Positions 1 to 15,200 of a stretch of DNA of 64,000 nucleotides are shown here, piece after piece (the first letter of the stretch is position 1; each line of letters begins with the position of its first letter). The position numbers and the translations under genes are program-made. Source of the DNA: Euryodendron excelsum (Eukaryota; Streptophyta; Magnoliopsida; Ericales; Pentaphylacaceae); the NCBI GenBank assembly GCA_033060915.1, contig CM065394.1:21246001-21310000 (forward strand). Direction: 5' to 3'. Below the pieces are notes generated by a model. It did no database searches, was not told the DNA's origin, and saw nothing but the letters and a program-made list of their open reading frames with translations.

Positions 1-203
1 CCAAAACTGAGCCCCCCTCTGGTAAGTCCGAGAGGGATAACGGAAGTGTGAGCAGCTGCGATGAGGATTATCCGAGCGGCGAGTTTGAATTCAATGAGTT
101 CAGTGCCTGGAAGAAATTTGTGGTGAAGCTTCGAATGCTTATTGCATTTCCATGGCAGCGCGTTCGCAAGGGCAGTGTTCTAACCATGAAATTGCGCGGC
201 CAG
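1..203 (+). CDS. SPPA: SPPA exon 1 (5' end outside window)
   Basis: The frame is read from base 3 and ends with CAG before the donor GTGCGC. It encodes the conserved pre-domain block with [21 protein letters not shown] and LRGQ. The first 16 or so residues are polar and Ser-rich, like the end of a transit peptide or linker. No start codon is in the window. Confidence 0.9.
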
Positions 204-3200
204 GTGCGCTTTGCTTCATTATCTTTGCATTTTCAAAGATGAATTCAAGAAAGTTTGCATCAAAGATAATAATTGGCTTGAATAGATTTCAATTCTATGC
301 TAGTGGCTTACTTGTCAGTTATCTAGTTCATCAATTTGTATTATGCATTCATAAAAATTTGCATTGACATGTATTTTGTTTGGTTTGACTCTGATTCTTG
401 TATTTGGAAGTGCCTGAGGGGTGTAAATGTAATTTATATTATGGTATCCTTTGCACGCTGTTGACTCTGTACTGTCTCTTAGAAATTTTGAAACAAAAGA
501 TGGTAGTGGACTCGACTCATCTAAGATCAGCAAGGTCTTGGCTCAACTTTCTCGGATCAGCTACATCAATTATTTAGGATCATTGTTGTTGTTCTTTTTT
601 GCAGTGATGTTATTCATATGCCGCCCATATTGTGGACATCAATATTACTTGGCAAAGTTTCACCAATTTTCTGTATCACATAACACTGTTCTTTTGAAAC
701 CAGAATCCACTTATCCAATACATACCTAGGTGTTCATAACATGGTGTTTGTTGGATAACTTTATCAGTATCCTTCTGCATTACATATTCTCCAGTAACTA
801 TATGCAAATTTAGTGTAGAAATCCATTTATGGCACACTTAAGACAAAATACGGACTGAGTTTTAACAGACACAGATATAAGCCATTGTGATCAATCAATT
901 ATGTTTCCTTATAGAAGGAATAAGCTTTAGCCTTGCCTTCAATTTATTTCAATAAGTGGCCTGAGTTCACTAGGCAACATATTTATCTTTAGTTGGATTG
1001 TTTCTCCAAAGCAGCAAAGCATAAATAGAAGTTGGAGTCCAATTTACAGTCCTCATCTATCTATGCTTTACAGTTATTTAAAGCTGGATAAACTTCCAGG
1101 AGGTTTAAAATGTCAATTTAACTTCATGATATTTAACTCAACTGCAACATATAAAACTGTGGTCTACGGCAAGAAAATATCAATTTCAGACTTAGTTCTG
1201 CTCTAAGTCACATAGTTCGCACAAGAGGGCTGCCACACAACGCTCTAGTTTGCAGATTTACAAATTCGGCCATAGTTGGCGATGAATTCGCGGATTGATT
1301 TTGGTGCGCGTGCGAATTGCTTCCCAACTTGGCATTTTTCGGCAGTCTATGTTCTCTACCATGAAAAACACCACACCAAATCATATTCCTACCCATCCTT
1401 CGACTACCGCAGCATTGCATGTGAGTCATATGACTTGTGCAAAATCTGAACGGATGGCCTAATGGGGAGTCAAACCTCTAACTACTTGGCAAGGGAGACA
1501 CCTAGCCGCTATAGCACCTTCAATTTTGTGTGTTATTTTGTTACTTTTATTCTTTTAAGGAGGTAAACTCTCTTCCAAATAATTAAAAAAAAGACCCAAA
1601 ACACATATTTAATGATAAAAAATATTAAAATTATAAATTAAAAATTAATTAATGTAGACGGTCTCTAGACGCTCTCATTCTCAATTTTTTGACAAATGAC
1701 GCTCTCGCGCACCCGCACTCGCACTTTGTGTGCCTTAGGTTCAGCTGGTATACTGTTGAGATGTCATGCACATATATGCTAATTTCTCTGAAAGAAAAAG
1801 GAAAAAAATCAACTATTATTTATAGTTTACTTATCTGTGCAAAACCGAAGTGAGGCAAATATCACTTATTTACTAAATGACCACAACCTTTGAACATGTT
1901 TATAGTTCTTTAACTCCTCGAACTAGCTGCCTTTAATGTTCAAGGATACAATCCTTTTATGTTTCTATGATTAGGATCAGATGACTATCCCAACTCGTTA
2001 AAGTGATGTAGGATACAGCCCTAGAAGGCTGCCCTACAATCAAATATGGTGGGTTACGACTTCAATGTTTAGGGTTTTTCTTTTAATGGATAAAGTAAAT
2101 TGATGTTTATGACGGGTTTAGGCTTGAGTTTAGTTGAAGTTTAGCTAGATTTTGGTATGAAATTGAAATTTAATGTTGGCTACCAGTTTGGTTATTCAAA
2201 AACTAGGAAGAAGTGTTTATAACTTTGTCTTGAGAAATTTACTGCACAACAGAAAATATCGATACATTTAAATGATAGGAATGACGTCAAACTGTGCAGC
2301 ACCAGGTATGACTAAAAGTGTCATTTCTCAATTTCCATAATCAGATTGCCATTCTTGTTTATTATGTGGAGTGAATAACCTGATCCTTTCAATACTTAAT
2401 AAATCCATGGGAGTTTTGATCCATTTGAGAGACAAACCATTATTAATTATCGAAATTATCAAGTTTATTCTCATTTATCAGGTTCTATCTTTTTGTTTTT
2501 TCCCCTGCATATCATATTCCATATATTGATGATTTATTTTGCAATGGAGATGAGAATTATTCACTTCTTTTTCTTCCTCTTCTTTTGTTTTTTGTTTTTA
2601 AAATATTTTCAGATATCTGATCAGCTAAAGAGCCGTTTCTCTTCAGGCCTATCTCTACCTCAAATTTGTGAAAATTTCATAAAAGCAGCACGTGATCCTC
2701 GTATCTCTGGTATCTATCTCCACATTGAACCTTTGGATTGCGGGTGGGCTAAAGTAGAAGAAATTCGGCGGCATATATTAGATTTTAAGAAATCAGGTAT
2801 GATTATTATTTTACAGTTTCACTTGGAGTACTTATTGGTAAGTTTCACTCGGTTGAAACTCTGGCCTTCTCTGGCTTGGGGCCTTTTAGATTGGAAAAGT
2901 TGATAAATTCCAGGAGATCTGCCAATTCACAAATACTATGCTGCATGTATGAATCTCTAGTCATATGGAACACATCCGTATATAAGAGATGGGTTTTTCC
3001 ATGCGTACCTAAATAACCTGCATTTCTGTCAAATTTGTGGGCAAACGAGCTATAGCACCACTTCTTGAGCATGATTGCATGGTAGACTTCTTTGTGAGTT
3101 TCTGATGGTCCTCTCACATTTATTCTATGACCTTCCTAAGTTATTTTGTTGTTACAGCCTTGTTTACTGGATATTGAGTGTTGTAGGAATATCTTATAAT

Positions 3201-6200
3201 TGTGGAATTAAGTAGCTCCTTGAAACATGAAATCACATTTATCTCCCTCGCATTGTCTGGATGTTGATTTTATGTCATTGAATGTTATGTTTCGTCTAAG
3301 AGGAACAAATACTTCTAAGTAGTTGTCTACTTTGTTTTAATCGTATATCAGAAACCAACACCTTGCTGACACTCCTTAGACATGTGCCCAACACTTAGTG
3401 AAATAGTCCATAATTATGGGACATATCTCATTGTCATTATATAAATGATTGGATGGCACATCTCAGATGCTCCTGAAAACATAACCCATGTAGCAAAAAA
3501 GAAATTCTTAATGGGAGCCATGTTTGACCCTCTATGTGACATGATACAGGCACCCTAAAGTGTTTAACGTTTCTTCTCTTAAGTATTTTTAATGTCGTGC
3601 ACGTGGCCACCAAAAGTCAAGCATGCAATACTACTAGTAGCATTGGCATATAGAACACAATTATCTAAAGAGTTTGTCAAGCCTTATCTTCTACATTATT
3701 CATTTATTACTGATAGAAATTTGCAAGATTAAGCAAAATTCTCTCTCTTTCACAAAGGAGATGTGCATGTGTATATAGATGCATACGATGGAATTTGTAC
3801 TTATATATTGCTGTGCCCTCATTGTCTGTATCCTAGTTTTTGGGTCTTGCTGTGTTGGTGTGTCAGCATTGTATCGCTTCATGTCTGTGTGTACGCTACT
3901 TAGTCTTTTACAAATATTTCAGTTATTAACTCCAAGTCTTCCACTCTGATCTGTGAAATTCATGCAATGGAATTTCTGGTATATGGATCCTTGACTTCAT
4001 CATTTATAAACACTTTGCAGGAAAATTCATTGTGGGTTATATCCCTGCATGTGGAGAGAAAGAGTATTACCTTGCCTGTGCTTGTGAAGAGCTATATGCC
4101 CCTCCAAGTGCTTATTTTGCTTTATATGGTTTGGTGGTTTCAGCATCATTCCTTGGAGGTAAATTGATTTAACTTGTTCTGTCACAGGATTCAATTGCAT
4201 TTTCCAAATATTAAATTGCCCTTTTGTTTTTGATGTGTGTGGGATCCATATGCTTCATTGATGTAGATATGTTATGTTACACCCACACCTAATTAGATAT
4301 CAATAACACCTTCTTAAGGTGAGTGAACCGCACAAGTCACCAACTGCGAACATCATCTTTTAACAATCCTATAAATATGTATTTCATAAAGGAATTGACA
4401 ACATCATTAATCCTACAACCATCTTTTGCTAACCGCACATACATAAAAAGAACTACTGAACCAAACTTATAACTATTGACAATGTAGAAATGTAAATAAA
4501 CTCCAAAACATATCACTAAAATGTACAACATGTACAAGATCTACAACCCAAAAACCAATAGAGCTCCTCAAAGCTCATCAACTCAACAACAGAAGCTGTG
4601 GATTGTACATCATCATTTATACCTGCAAAATAACCTGTGGGCTTGAGCTTCTTGTCATTTCGCTCGCTAAAATAACCAAACTCATAAAGAATGAATATTA
4701 CATAAACACCGTTAACTTATCACCAATAGATAACCAACCTTCCAATAATATATACTCATACATTTATCATCATTATTAATGAGAAATGTCTCATGTAATG
4801 CAATGTCTGATGTCACCAGATTTGCACAATATTTTGATAACAGTGCCCAATTCATGGTTTGCAAGTTATCTAAGAATGTCCACCATGGCATTTTTTAGGT
4901 GAGTCCACCATGACTTAACCTCACTAGTACAATGCAAGTTATGCACATAATGTGTGCTGTATGTAATGTCTCTACATAATCGTACACCAATAATAATAAT
5001 AATAATAATAATAAGATATTCAATTTAATAGGAGTAAGTATATCTTAAGATTAACTCCCACCTAGTTCCGTTGTGTTAAGCAAAAGTTGGGTCACTCCTT
5101 AGGTGGAATTGGAGTACTTTTAGCTACTTCTGCAACATAGACCACATCATATACTTATGAAATTGCAATATCATATATAAATGCTCACAATCCATGTATA
5201 TTCATAGCTTATAACTTACCAACATGAGAGATGACACCTTCAAATGATATATGCATATCTCCTCTTGACTTATGCTACAAAATTCACAATAGTTCACCTC
5301 TCTTTATTCATCTCTAGACTTTTCAACATCATAATTAGACTCAATCTCCCAACTTGTGATTGTCGACATAAAATATGTTTGTAGAGATTTCTACCCAAGC
5401 CAAAGAAATAAATACAAACATAGAATCTATTTCTTACTCAAGCAAATGGTACACAACCGTCTCCCTCAATCTCTTCTCTTTCTCTTCTTTTCTCTTCTTT
5501 TTCTCTTTTCTCACACTTTCTCTTTTACCAAACACTTGTTACTACACAAGCACCTTTTGTTGATTCAAAAACTATAGATTTAATCTTATATCTATTATAA
5601 CACATGTCAAACACACACCTACGGTGTAGATGAAGCACACACCTATGTGGCACTTAAACATTAGGACACCTAGCACCCGCCTCACATGGTCTTCACAAGC
5701 ACACACCTTGGTGTCTTTAAGTTACACTCTCAACCTTGCACCTTCTTACTTCATCATTTTTCACTAATCCATATCGTTATCATAATTAAACACACTTAGA
5801 TTAATTAATCATCATTAACCTTAAGCTAGCATGGAGATTAATTATGCTAATTAATCATGGATTAATCTAATTAATCATGTTTAAAAAAATACTTCTCACA
5901 TGACATGCTTCAATTAAAACATGCTAATCAAGTTCCTTAATTAAGGAAAATTATGCACTCGTAAGTATGCATTTAAGCTAAATATGAGACTTAACAAAAT
6001 AGGGGTCTAACATGTTACTGATGTGACTAAATCCTACCATGAAGATTATTTCAGATTAGTAGTTGACATAGTGGATAGTTTTAACTCTTATTCCTATGGA
6101 CTTTATTTTATGCTAATCATTATGTCTCTCTTATTGGTTGCTTTCAACTACTTATATTACCAATATGCGTTATTAATGAAATGAGGGACAGATCATATGG

Positions 6201-9200
6201 CAGATCTTAGTTGCATACAATAAATTCAATGTCACTTTTCATGAAAACCTTTGATGATGTGTGTGAAGCCTACAGGAAGTACCTCAAAATTTTTCCCCTC
6301 CTGTCACAATATGAGCATTCCTGCCTTCTGTTGCATTATGATGCTTCTGGGGTTCTGTTGCAGTTTTAGAGTTTTGTTATCAAGCAAGCACCAGTTTCCC
6401 ATTATAGTGAAGGTTATATATTATTACTTCAGGGCGTCATCTTTGGTGGTTAATCTGGCTGTGGATGTTAAGCCAGGCAAGACGTTTGACCGTTTGAGAG
6501 TTAAGTTGGCTACTGATATAAACCCAAGCAAGAGGTAGGACAAAAACTTGGTCTATTCAAAACTAAGAATCATGGATATGGACACGTGACACAGATATGA
6601 CATGCTGTGGACACGTTGACATGGCGATTAAAAAAATGCAGGACATGAATGGCAGAGACATGGAACTTTTTTTTAATACTTTTTATATGTCCTGTATATG
6701 GATATTTTACTCAAAGAATGGGAAAATTGAAAAATAAACTCTAATTTGAAATTAAAAACCATGTATTCCACAGCTTAAACGTCAAGTTAGGTATAAATCT
6801 ATGTAGTTCCTATTTTACAATTGGATCCCAAGTTATTTTCGTCAGACTTGTAACGTGTTTCAGGTGCGTTTAAGTGATGAACTCGTATGTCTCTCAGGTG
6901 TTTGAGGCATACGAAACTTTAAAGAAAATTAAAAATAAAATGATGAGCTTGGACGCATCCCTGACATGTGTCGAGGGAGTGTCCAACAAGTGTTATGTCT
7001 AAAACCGACGTGCCATCTTTTTAGAAGCGTCTGGATTTTTTAGATTCAAGCATTTAAAATAGGTTGGAATCTCAAAGCACACTTGTACTAATTGTTGTGT
7101 TAAGTTCTGCTAGGATGTGTAATACGCTCATAGTGGTAGTACCCCATAACTTATCTTGACTTCTAGCTATGCAAGGTTAATCTAAGGCCTTGGACACATT
7201 TAGACCATTGTGCCCCTTAAAATATTTGGAAGCACACTTCAGTTTTGACAAGTTCTGTGAGGATTTGTAACTTGATGGTAATAGGAGAATAAATGACTTA
7301 TTCTAATTCTATATAATCATCATAGGTTGTTTTGTGAGAATCTCTATCTAAATTTAGCTGTGTGCAAAATGCAGCTGTACTTTGCTTTACCTATTGCTCA
7401 TGGTTCCTTTTTAATTGTAGCAGACTGATATCAAAAATTGTTTTGCAGGTGTTCTTGAGAAAGTTGGAGTGGAACCGCAAGTGCAAAGAATTGGGAAATA
7501 CAAAAGTGCTGGGGATCAACTGGCACGCAAAAATATGTCTGAAGAAAACTGTGAGATGCTGACTGTATTGCTTGATAATATCTATGGGAATTGGCTGGAT
7601 AAAATTTCTCTTTCCACAGGTGAGTTGCTTGTGCTCTGGCATGATCCTCAAGGTTAAACTTAATTATGGGGTTCCTCCTGAATTCTCATACAGGAAAGAA
7701 AAGAGAAGATATTGAAAATTTCGTTGATGAAGGAGTTTATCAAGTAGAAAAGCTGAAAGAAGATGGCTGGATTACAAATATAAAGTACGATGACGAGGTA
7801 CAGAAATCAGTTTCAAGATTTTTACCGAGATATGGGAGCATGAAATTTTTGTCAGAGAACAGTTTATATTCTGTCACAGCATTATATCTTAGACAACCAT
7901 AGAGTGAGACATCTCCTCTTCCCAGTGGTGGGTCCGCTAATTATTATTACATTTCTTAGTCTGCATGAATTTACACCTGGTGTGGAAAATACTATTAGTT
8001 TCTGATGTAGAGATATTTGAATATTGTGAGCTATGTATTAAAATTTGTTTTCTTTTGGTTCCTTTGTTTTGGTTCTGTTGCTTCTTCTTCTTCTTCGTTT
8101 TTATTTTTTTGGGATGTTTCTGTAATTAAAAAACACCTGAGTTTTTAGAACGTATGGCTACTGATTTTTATTATTTAATTGAATTTTGATTTTGGCATGC
8201 ATGGAGTACCTGATCCAAAAACAGGCTTGACAAGGTTGGTCCTACATAAAGTTATTGTCAAGTTCAAAAACTGTTACTCAGAATGCAGTATGATCTTCAT
8301 TTAATATCAATACAAGCCTCTGTTTCATGGAAAAAGGTCCAGTGCTTAGGTAAAATGGAGTAATCCCTATTAAATCGTTATGTGTGGTGTTTTATTTCAT
8401 TAGCAACATGAATTTGTTGCAAAATGGAGAGACTTTTAAGGAAAAATGGACATGGAAAAATCTTAGAGAGATGACTACTGAAATTCAGTACTACCTAACC
8501 ATTGGATTTTGTCCCTGCTCACATACTGTCCTAATGAATATTCTGATTGACAGCACTGGTCCAGCCTAAATTATTTTTACTACCAGTGTGCATATTTACA
8601 TGTCAAATGTTTTGGTTTTTATGAACCAGTTATTTATATAGTTGCCATCACCAGTTTAGGGTGTTTATTTAAAACCTAAAATATAACCTCTCTGTCTTGA
8701 TTGATATGATGATTTTCAGATTGCTTGTTCGTACAGGTTATGTCGAAGCTTAAAGATAGACTAGGACTTCCTGAGGATAAAAATCTTCCCATAGTTGGTT
8801 ACAGGTAGTTTCTTTACTTCCCCTCTCCCCTCATGGGTCATCCAGCATGCGGTTCTTTTTATCTGCTGGAGATACAGTTTGGCAGAATGTTATTTCTGTT
8901 CTTCAGAAGTATCATTGCAATTTTGCATTAATTTATGAAGATATATATTTGATGGATGATAAATTTTTGGTGTTGATATTTAATGTTTGGTAATTCATTC
9001 TATTTCCCTTAATGTTTTTTAACAGTTTCTCAATGCGAAAATGACCCTGACATCAAACGTGTTTCAACTTGCAAAGTTCTTCAATTCTAATTTTTCACCA
9101 GTGTGCGACTCAGTTCTCTGATTGGAAATTTGAATAACAGTGCAATTGCAAGTCTAAATGTATCAGTTCTCTCCCAACTATATTATTGCAATGCAAAAAC

Positions 9201-12200
9201 ATGAGGTTCAAATCAAATGTGTTTCCAACTTGCAAAGTTCCTATCTGATCTTTCGCGACTTGCATTTCCTGTTCTCTAGCTCGAAGTTTAGACAATTCCA
9301 TAATTGCACACATGCTAAAAACTGTTCCCCCAGTCATACACATATTTGAAATATTTTCCTATAAATTTTTTTATTTAACATTTGGTCTGGTTTGTGCTCC
9401 CCTCTGTAAGTCCTTTTCTCTCTTTCCTTTCCTTTTCTTTCCTTACCTTTTCTTTTTCTTTTTATGTTTTTGGTAGCATTAACTGTCTTCACAGGACTCT
9501 TTTAAGTTTTTAATTTTCTCAAGTATACTTACTAGTTCTGATGTTTAAATCAACTAGAAACATTCTTATAAACATTTGTGGTACAGTTAAATTTCTTTGT
9601 ACAGTTAAATTTCTTTGTCCACTTATTGAACTGATGCAAACTGGTTGGCATTGAAAGGTGCTGACTTGAGCTTACGAGAATTTCTTTCATTTTACCTACA
9701 GGAAATACTCTAGAGTTCGGAAATGGACCCTTGGTATATCAGGTGGTCAAGACCAAATTGCTGTGATCAGAGCTTCGGGAAGCATTAGTAGGGTACGGGG
9801 TCCATTCAGTGCACCTGATTCGGGTATTATTGGTGAGCAATTTATTGAGAAGATCCGTAGTGTAAGAGGTAGGCTTATCTACTTAATCCACATGCACTTT
9901 TTATTAAAGAATGTCCAAATGAAACTAGTTTCCTGCTACTTCAATCATGAAAGTGGCATGTTCACATGTTTGTATGTATATTTTCTTTAGATAAGCATGC
10001 AAAAATGTTATTAGAGCTGATTCCATTGATTGACGGCATATAGGAAAAATTGCACAGACTTCTCTTGAGGTTTTGGAATCAAGCACTTAGACCCCACCTT
10101 GTAGGTAAAATTGCATGGAGCTCCCCTGCTGGTAGTATCTGCTAAGAATATAGCGTTCTCGCTAAGTTTACTCTATAAAATTACTATTCTACCCTTATTT
10201 GCAATTTTGCGTTATCATCTATGCCATTAAAAATTATGTAAACTGTTCTTAAGAAAATATAATTAAATATATAATATTTACTTTGACTTTGTATTATGAC
10301 GAATTTTATTATTCCTTTACCTTTATTTTATATTATGATAATCTTTATTTATTTTTACCTGTCGCTACCTATCATGGGATTGCAAACTATTTCGGAGGGT
10401 CATTTTATGTTATGATAATTTTTTATTATTGTTTTACGTGCTGCTACCTATTGCGGAACTCCAGATTAATGTCTCAGAGGGTATTAAAATTTATCATGGT
10501 AGAAACTCAAGGTATCAATAGTTTATATTTAATTTTTATTTTGTTAAGTGTTATATGTTTAATTTATATAAAATGGTCTACATATTTAACTTCTAAGGGC
10601 ATAGATGACATTTTTGTTGAGTCAGCATTTGACCTAAAAGTTTAAGCTATTAGATAAGGGCCCTAGCAATATATGTCAAGTTAACATCCTTCTTCATGTG
10701 CGACCCTGGCTCGCACGTGAAGAGGCAAACAGACAGAATATGACAGGTGCATGAACAGAGACAGAACAAAGTGCACAACGGGGGAGCACATGCGTGCCAT
10801 GAGACTTGAATCTAGGACTTCCTGAAACTAGAGTTTTGATACCATATTAAAAGCTTAAGCTATTAGATAAGGGCCCTAACAATGTATATCAAGCTAAAAA
10901 TTTTGTAATTGCCTGTGAGGGTTGAATAGTTATTTTGTTGAGTCAACCTAGTTCAGTAAAGGATATATGTTTGTGGATCCTAATTGCAAAAGAGGTCCCT
11001 CCCTTCCTTATTTTAGTAGTTCTAGGGAAGATGGTGCTATTTATCCTAACTTGTGTTTTCATTCATTGCCCATCCTTCTTGGAGTTAAGTACATTTAATT
11101 AATAGATTGCAATGTGCCTTTCCAAAATATGCATTGCCCCAATTTTTCTTGTTTCCCCCTTTCTATACTGACTAATTGTATAATTACCTATAGTACTAAG
11201 TACTAAATTGAAGAAAATGTAATTACATTATAGTGATTAATTGGAAGTTACTACCTAGGAAGCATGGATATTTCTAAGAAGGTGCTGTGTCTGTGTCAGA
11301 CACCTTATTGGACACGACACTCATCGGACACTTCTCTGACACGTGTCGGACAAGCGTCTAAACATGTCCTATTAGTTTTAAATTTTATTATAGCCGGACA
11401 CGCTTCGAACACTTGAAGGACACATGTCCATCGGTTAGACACATATGAAACACTTTGTAAGTTTACAAAAATTAAATTAGGATCCAATTGTAAAATAAAA
11501 TTAATGTGATTTATACCTAATTTGATATTTAAATTATGGAATAAATGGTTTCTAATTATAATTACTGTTATCTTGCAATTTTTTCTTTATTGTGTAAAAT
11601 ATTCATAAATACATAACATAAAAATATATATTTTTGTAGTGATCCATCCATGTCCTGTCCTGTATTTTTTGAAAATTGCCATGATGGCTTGTCTGTGTCG
11701 GGTCATGTCCATGTCACATAACTGTGTTTGTGCTTCTTAGGTGGCTACCAGTTCTATTACTCTCACTACTATTGTATCTTACTACTGTTGGTATTAGACC
11801 ATGGTCTAGTGATGATGAGCTGTATAAAAAGAGAAGGGGGTGATAGTCCTCTCCCTACCCATGACCCCCTCACCTGGATGAAGGTGGGATTTGATCCTAG
11901 GTCTTCCATACAAAGACCAAGAGACTTTGTTAGTTGAGCTTTTCATGACTATAATGGCTCCTGTCATTGCCACCACTGCCATCACTACTACTATCAATTT
12001 TCGCAGAGCTTCACTACTATGTACTACCCTATGTTAAATGGACTTGCTAGAATATCCTAACATAGCTGTGTTGACACGCCTGGACATGGCTGCAGGTATG
12101 AGACATGCCTCAGACAAAATGCCACATGACCACTCGAGGAAGAAGAAGAGATGGAGAGGGAAGAAAATAAAAGAAAGGAAAAATAGGTAGCTTCCCATGA

Positions 12201-15200
12201 GATCTATTGTCACCAAAGTCAAAAATCTGTGCTAGAGTAGTTCGTCGGAGGGCAAAATATATCCTAGGATTTCCTCTGGTTCACCATTGAGAACGATGGT
12301 GTTTTGCGAAAGAGAAAAACCCCAATAACATAGAGTTGTCACTAATTCAAATTACAATGCCCTTATTTTTGTTCAAATTTAAAGAATAACCATGATATTA
12401 GCCCATATTTTAAAATTTTCAAACTAATCAAAAATCTTTTCATCCTAGCCCTTCTTCTAAAATTTCTTTCTTGTAGAAGTATCCATGTCCATTTTAGGAC
12501 ACTTTTGAGACTGTTAGCAATGGCCCCATATCAAATTTTGAAGGTTAGGAGAATCTGATGCTTGGGCTTGCTTCTATATCCAACACTTCTATGTGAGTCC
12601 ATGTAACGTAGGTACTACCGCTGGTACCATTATCTTCATGTATACTCACCATTGTTACTTCTTCAAATTACTATCCTGTTGTTAGTACACCCACAGGTTG
12701 ATATTTTTCTCCTCATCCACACAACTTCTGTTAACCTTCTTTCTGGAAAATTTCATCTGGCATTGGTCTAAGCACTTGGATTTCCGCAAACATTTATGAA
12801 TCATCCATTGACAAATTAGTATTTGAAATCTGTAATCGAATCTACCAGATGTATGATAGAAATTTCCTTGTGCTTTGACATTGCAAACAGTCAACTCCAC
12901 CCACTCTTGACTAAATAACTAAGCAAAGTTTCTTAAAATGAATAAATGGTTTTCCATTTTGTATGCTGCTTGATGTTAACAGCAGTTGTTTGCGATGAAA
13001 TTTTGTGACAATGGATGTACATTGTTCACAATATGGCACATTGAATGTCTATTTTTCACAATTTGTATTTGCATAGTAAGTTGAAATTAAAAAATGATAA
13101 AGTTCTAACAAATATTGCACCTTATAGGCTGGAATGTAGCTGCAGAAGTTCTCTGACTTAATGGGAAGCGTGAATAATCAGAGGAGTCAAAAGACATTAT
13201 GAAAATAGTTCTAAATGGAGTATTAGCTGCTTTTGTAGCCAAATACGCTAATTGTCATTGATTTGCTGCAACCTTAGTTGAGCAAGATATGATATGAAAT
13301 TCTTTACTCACTTTGATTTAGGAGAAATTAGGAAAATTGGAATGATACAGCTATGATGGAAAATTGGAGAAGAATGTTTTTAGGTTTTCTAGAAGGGGCC
13401 GAATTTGGGTTGATTTTTAAAGACTGTTCCTGGATTTTCAGAACCCTGCTGCTGTAGGTCTTTGGATAGCTTCTAATTGTGGTGTTTAGATGTTAACTTG
13501 TACTACCAAAAAAAAAAAGGGGTTAACTTGAAGACTAAAGGGTAGACGAAGTTCAAGCGGTCAGGGATGTTTAGGGTTAGTAGGGTAGGGTTTTGGTGCC
13601 GAGATAGGGTCTGTTTGGATGCGTTCTCACAAGAAGAAGAAAAAGAGAGGAAGGAAGGATGTCACCCTTGTAAGGGTTTAGCAAAATTGCGAAAACATAG
13701 TGTCAAATTCTCATAACTTAACTCTTATTTGAGTATAAAGATTACATGCTTTTTATAGGTTGCTATAGTTTTCCACGTTTCCACTAGAACTAAGACTCCC
13801 CAAACAGTACAAAACTTTGACTAGTCAGAATACTCTAGACCTAAATATAGACAACTTATGTGACTCCAAAATTTTACTTGAACTGTAATGCGATCGATGG
13901 ACGAAAACTAAGCCTTTGTTCAGCCAATATTGAAATTACCAAAATATCTAGCTCATAAATTTATTAAACAGGAATAAAATATACCAGCAGCCAACATTAA
14001 GAGACAAAGTAATACCAAATATGAAGCTAGATTGATAGGCGTGGTCCCAAATAAGTCACATTCAAATTCCTAATTGTCCTCATTCTTCTTTCATAGGCTG
14101 CTTCCCAGAAATTCTTTACTTTGCTGCAATCAATAACTTGCTTAGATCTATTTGATATCTCAGGAATAACACTTATTTGTTCTGTAAGAGATAATCTTCT
14201 GAATGAGCTTGCATTATGGACCGTTTTGTGCATGTGAATTCTGGACTACAAGTATTTCGGTTTCAGTTTTATCAAGAGAGGATTTGGCATTGTGCAGTAA
14301 GCCTGAAAAACAAAATGTAATACTTAATTTGTATTGGAAATGAGAAAGAAGTACACCAAGAAAGGTGTGAGAAAATATCTAGTGACAAGAATCTATCAGT
14401 GATAGTGCAGTGTCCTGTGTGAAATAACAAAGCTTGTCAATGTGATTTGCAGATAATTCAGTAAATGAAAAATCACCATCTTGTAATTGAAGTATCAATT
14501 GTTGGAAATAGTTTGAGTACCTTGAGGCCTGCTAAATGGGAATGGTCGGATGTTTTACTCCAATGCATAAAGAGAGAAAAACTCAGTTTCGTGTTCAGAG
14601 TTAGATAGCAAGTCCTAACGGTGAAGAAACTGGAAACTGAAAACTGAACTTTTCGTAAAAGTAACTTCAATAAAAACTTGGTGAAAGGCAGTTTGTCCCC
14701 ATTTTTTGGGTGTTTGGTAACTATTTTGTGGACTGTTCAGTAACACAATTGGCTTTTTGGCTTTTTGATACTGGAATGACCATACTACCCTTAAAATAAG
14801 CTGCTTTTGCATGAATATCATTTTGCAAAACCACTTCTATGTTACTCTTGGTTCTCGAAATTTCCAAAATGCACGCACAAATTAATAATAGCACTTACAA
14901 CAACAATAAGAACATAATGTACGGGGCTCACATGCATGTTCAGATATTCTATGTAAGAGAATAAAGTTTACATTGCTTATTACATGTGGATTTTTTTTAT
15001 TATTTATTTGTTATAAGTGCCTTATACATGTGATGATTGATGTGGTGAGTGTTATAATTGCTATGTTTTCTTCTGTTTGTCAATCTAGAGTTGAGTTTTT
15101 GGCTTTTTGCATACTTTGCCCCTTGCCTTGTTTTCACTTCCAGTTAATTACTTTTGTGTGTTAGTTTAGGTTGTCCTTTATATGTAAATGTGCTCCTACT

